Assembly (NCBI RefSeq): GCF_014055025.1
Contig: NZ_CP059571.1
Coordinates: forward strand, 1,116,001-1,180,000
Length of the DNA: 64,000 nt
Direction: 5' to 3'
Source: Neisseria bacilliformis
GTDB taxonomy: Bacteria > Pseudomonadota > Gammaproteobacteria > Burkholderiales > Neisseriaceae
Shown here: positions 62,648 to 64,000 of the stretch, piece after piece
Numbering within the stretch: the stretch's first letter is position 1
Layout of the letters: every line of letters begins with the position of its first letter
The notes under the pieces: generated by a model
The model's input: the letters and a program-made list of their open reading frames with translations, nothing else
Told to the model about the DNA's origin: nothing
Databases searched by the model: none
Position numbers and translations under genes: made by a program

Positions 62648-64000
62648 TCAGACGGCCTTTTTCATTCCTCGGGCGGTTTCTGCGCCTGCCAGTACATAAA
62701 AGCGGCCTTTGCCGTATTTCTTGCATTTCCAGCGGCCATCCGCCGCTTTCATCATCCAGCCGATGCCGTGCAAGACGGCGCAGGCTTTGTTTTTGTCTCT
62801 GCCCTTCATGATTTCGTCCTCGAAAATGACGGGGATTATCCAGTATTCGGCCTTTTCGCCCTGCCCGTTGTCTTTGCGGTAGCCTGCATGGTCGCGGTTG
62901 GTGTATTCGTCGCGCCAGTCGGCAAAGCGCAGGCCGTGGGCGTGTTGCTGCATGAAGGCGGCCATGTTGCGGATGATTTGGTGGTCTTCATGTTTGCCGC
63001 TGCCGTTGTCGGCGTGCCATTCGTCAAAGCATTGCTTGATACCGGCCATGCCGACACCGGCAGGCAGGGCGGTTATGTCGGCGGCCAGTTCCAGCGCGGC
63101 GGCGGCAAGGGCGAAGCGGCGGGCGACGCGGGCGGCTTGGCCGTCCATCTCGGGCAGGGCGGCAAGGAATGCTTCAAAGGCGGCGCGGATGGTGTCGGCG
63201 GGCAGGGTTTGCAGTTTGGCTATCCATGCGCGGATGGCCGTGCCGTGGTATTGCCGGGCGGCCTGTTGCAGGTGGTCGGCAAGGGCTGCGCCGTTGGGGT
63301 GGCCGTGCAGGGTGTCGAAGATGCCGTAGCGGGCGGCGGCGCGGATGCTGGGAAGGCGCACGGCCTGCCCTGCTTCCCATGTTTCGCCCGCCCGTTCCAT
63401 GTAGGCTTGCAGGGCGTATTCGCCGGTTGAGAACAGCAGGATGCGCCATTCTTGGGCGGGGCGGTTGCCGCCCTCTTTCGCGCCCTGAATCTTGGATTTG
63501 CCGTTGATGACGGAATAGGCGGTTTTGCTTACGGTTTTGGGGTGGGCTTCGCCGATTTCGTCGAGAACAAGCAAACCGTCGTTGCGGGCAAGGGCGGCAT
63601 TGGAAAAGCCTAAATCCGTGCCGCGCCATGCGAGTTTGAGGGCGGCGGGCGTGCCGTAGACGGACAGGCCGACAAGGGCGGCGGTGGTTTTGCCGTCGGA
63701 TGAGTCGCCGTAGATGTGGAAGCCGCCGTTTGCTTCGCCGAACAGGTGCAGCAGCGGGGCGGCCAGTGCCGTGCCGATTGCCAGCAGCAAGCGGGAATTA
63801 CCGGCGGCGCGGGCGGCTATTTCGCGCTGCCAGTCGGCAAGGCTGCCGCTTTGGGTGTAGGCGGGGGCGGGGTCGCCGTTGTAGATGATGTGTTCTTTGT
63901 CTGAAACGATGGTTTCGCCGTTGGGCAGGATGTAGCCGCCGCCGTGCCAGCCTGCTTTATCGGTTACGGTGTATGGGGTGGTTTGGCCGTCTGTTTGCAG
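62648..64000 (-). CDS. DUF927 primase/helicase-like protein (5' end outside window)
   Basis: The frame is open to the window edge, giving about 450 residues without the N-terminus. GWHGGGYILPNGETIVSDKE at the visible start and the P-loop GGFHIYGDSSDGKTTAALVG with Walker B DGLLVLDEIGEA are typical of DUF927 proteins, ATPases linked to primases in prophages, plasmids and integrative elements. The last 90 residues form a separate small domain (WKCKKYGKGRFYVLAG). The stop codon is part of a DUS (MKKAV then TGA). It implies that a mobile element lies to the right. Confidence 0.85.
   Translation of the reverse strand: MQTDGQTTPYTVTDKAGWHGGGYILPNGETIVSDKEHIIYNGDPAPAYTQSGSLADWQREIAARAAGNSRLLLAIGTALAAPLLHLFGEANGGFHIYGDSSDGKTTAALVGLSVYGTPAALKLAWRGTDLGFSNAALARNDGLLVLDEIGEAHPKTVSKTAYSVINGKSKIQGAKEGGNRPAQEWRILLFSTGEYALQAYMERAGETWEAGQAVRLPSIRAAARYGIFDTLHGHPNGAALADHLQQAARQYHGTAIRAWIAKLQTLPADTIRAAFEAFLAALPEMDGQAARVARRFALAAAALELAADITALPAGVGMAGIKQCFDEWHADNGSGKHEDHQIIRNMAAFMQQHAHGLRFADWRDEYTNRDHAGYRKDNGQGEKAEYWIIPVIFEDEIMKGRDKNKACAVLHGIGWMMKAADGRWKCKKYGKGRFYVLAGAETARGMKKAV

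Overview
The window comes from a Neisseria-like member of the Neisseriaceae with a high-GC genome. The 12-mer AGGCCGTCTGAA (or its reverse complement) occurs dozens of times. This is the AG-type dialect of the neisserial DNA uptake sequence (DUS); the canonical ATGCCGTCTGAA form appears only near 17454 and 44790. A minor dialect, AGGCAGCCTGAA, is also present. dRS3-type repeats and Neisseria-like proteins (NnrS, LolD, a ZnuD-like receptor, HemX/HemY, type III Mod/Res) support the assignment. The species cannot be fixed from the sequence alone.

Layout. 1-10.5 kb is housekeeping: the end of an NnrS protein, leuB, a ratA-rnfH-pth-lipoprotein group, a lone yejB permease with a DUF2788 gene, metZ, lolD with its permease, and divergent ttcA. 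10.7-12.5 kb holds an unusual fusion of a Pycsar-effector-like membrane domain to a DUF3616-like domain. 13-21 kb carries a membrane-fused spermidine-synthase-like protein, a TonB siderophore receptor, an SLC13 permease and fabB/fabA. 21.2-25.5 kb is a candidate small-molecule locus: a GH3-type adenylating enzyme, then a translationally coupled Rieske oxygenase, membrane protein and unknown protein. 25.7-26.4 kb holds three tandem 228-bp units, each with tRNA-Val and tRNA-Asp. 26.8-41.4 kb is mostly core metabolism (fpr, pcnB, lysC, recN, metG, membrane proteases, a YciO-type protein, a periplasmic phosphatase, a glycosyltransferase) plus a gene broken by a 160-bp MITE-like element.

41.5-49.2 kb is accessory. 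A tRNA-Lys borders a type III restriction-modification system with a (GGTGC)10 tract upstream of mod. Next to it is a ZnuD-like receptor gene with a 15-C tract and two further frame breaks. 49.6-61.8 kb returns to core genes: gloA, pntA and pntB split by three hypothetical genes, hemD-hemX-hemY, gltS and an LprI-type lipoprotein. From about 62.1 kb the DNA turns AT-rich, carries 9-bp tandem repeats, and enters a DUF927 primase/helicase gene that runs off the window. This is probably the edge of a mobile element.

The intergenic DNA is unusually structured. It holds paired DUS hairpins, a 106-108 bp composite element with inverted GTAGGGTGTGT ends, a 160-bp element with GGTCTGTTGACA ends, dRS3 pairs and several other short families. 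All positions and starts were read by eye. No database search was run, so family names rest on recognised motifs.
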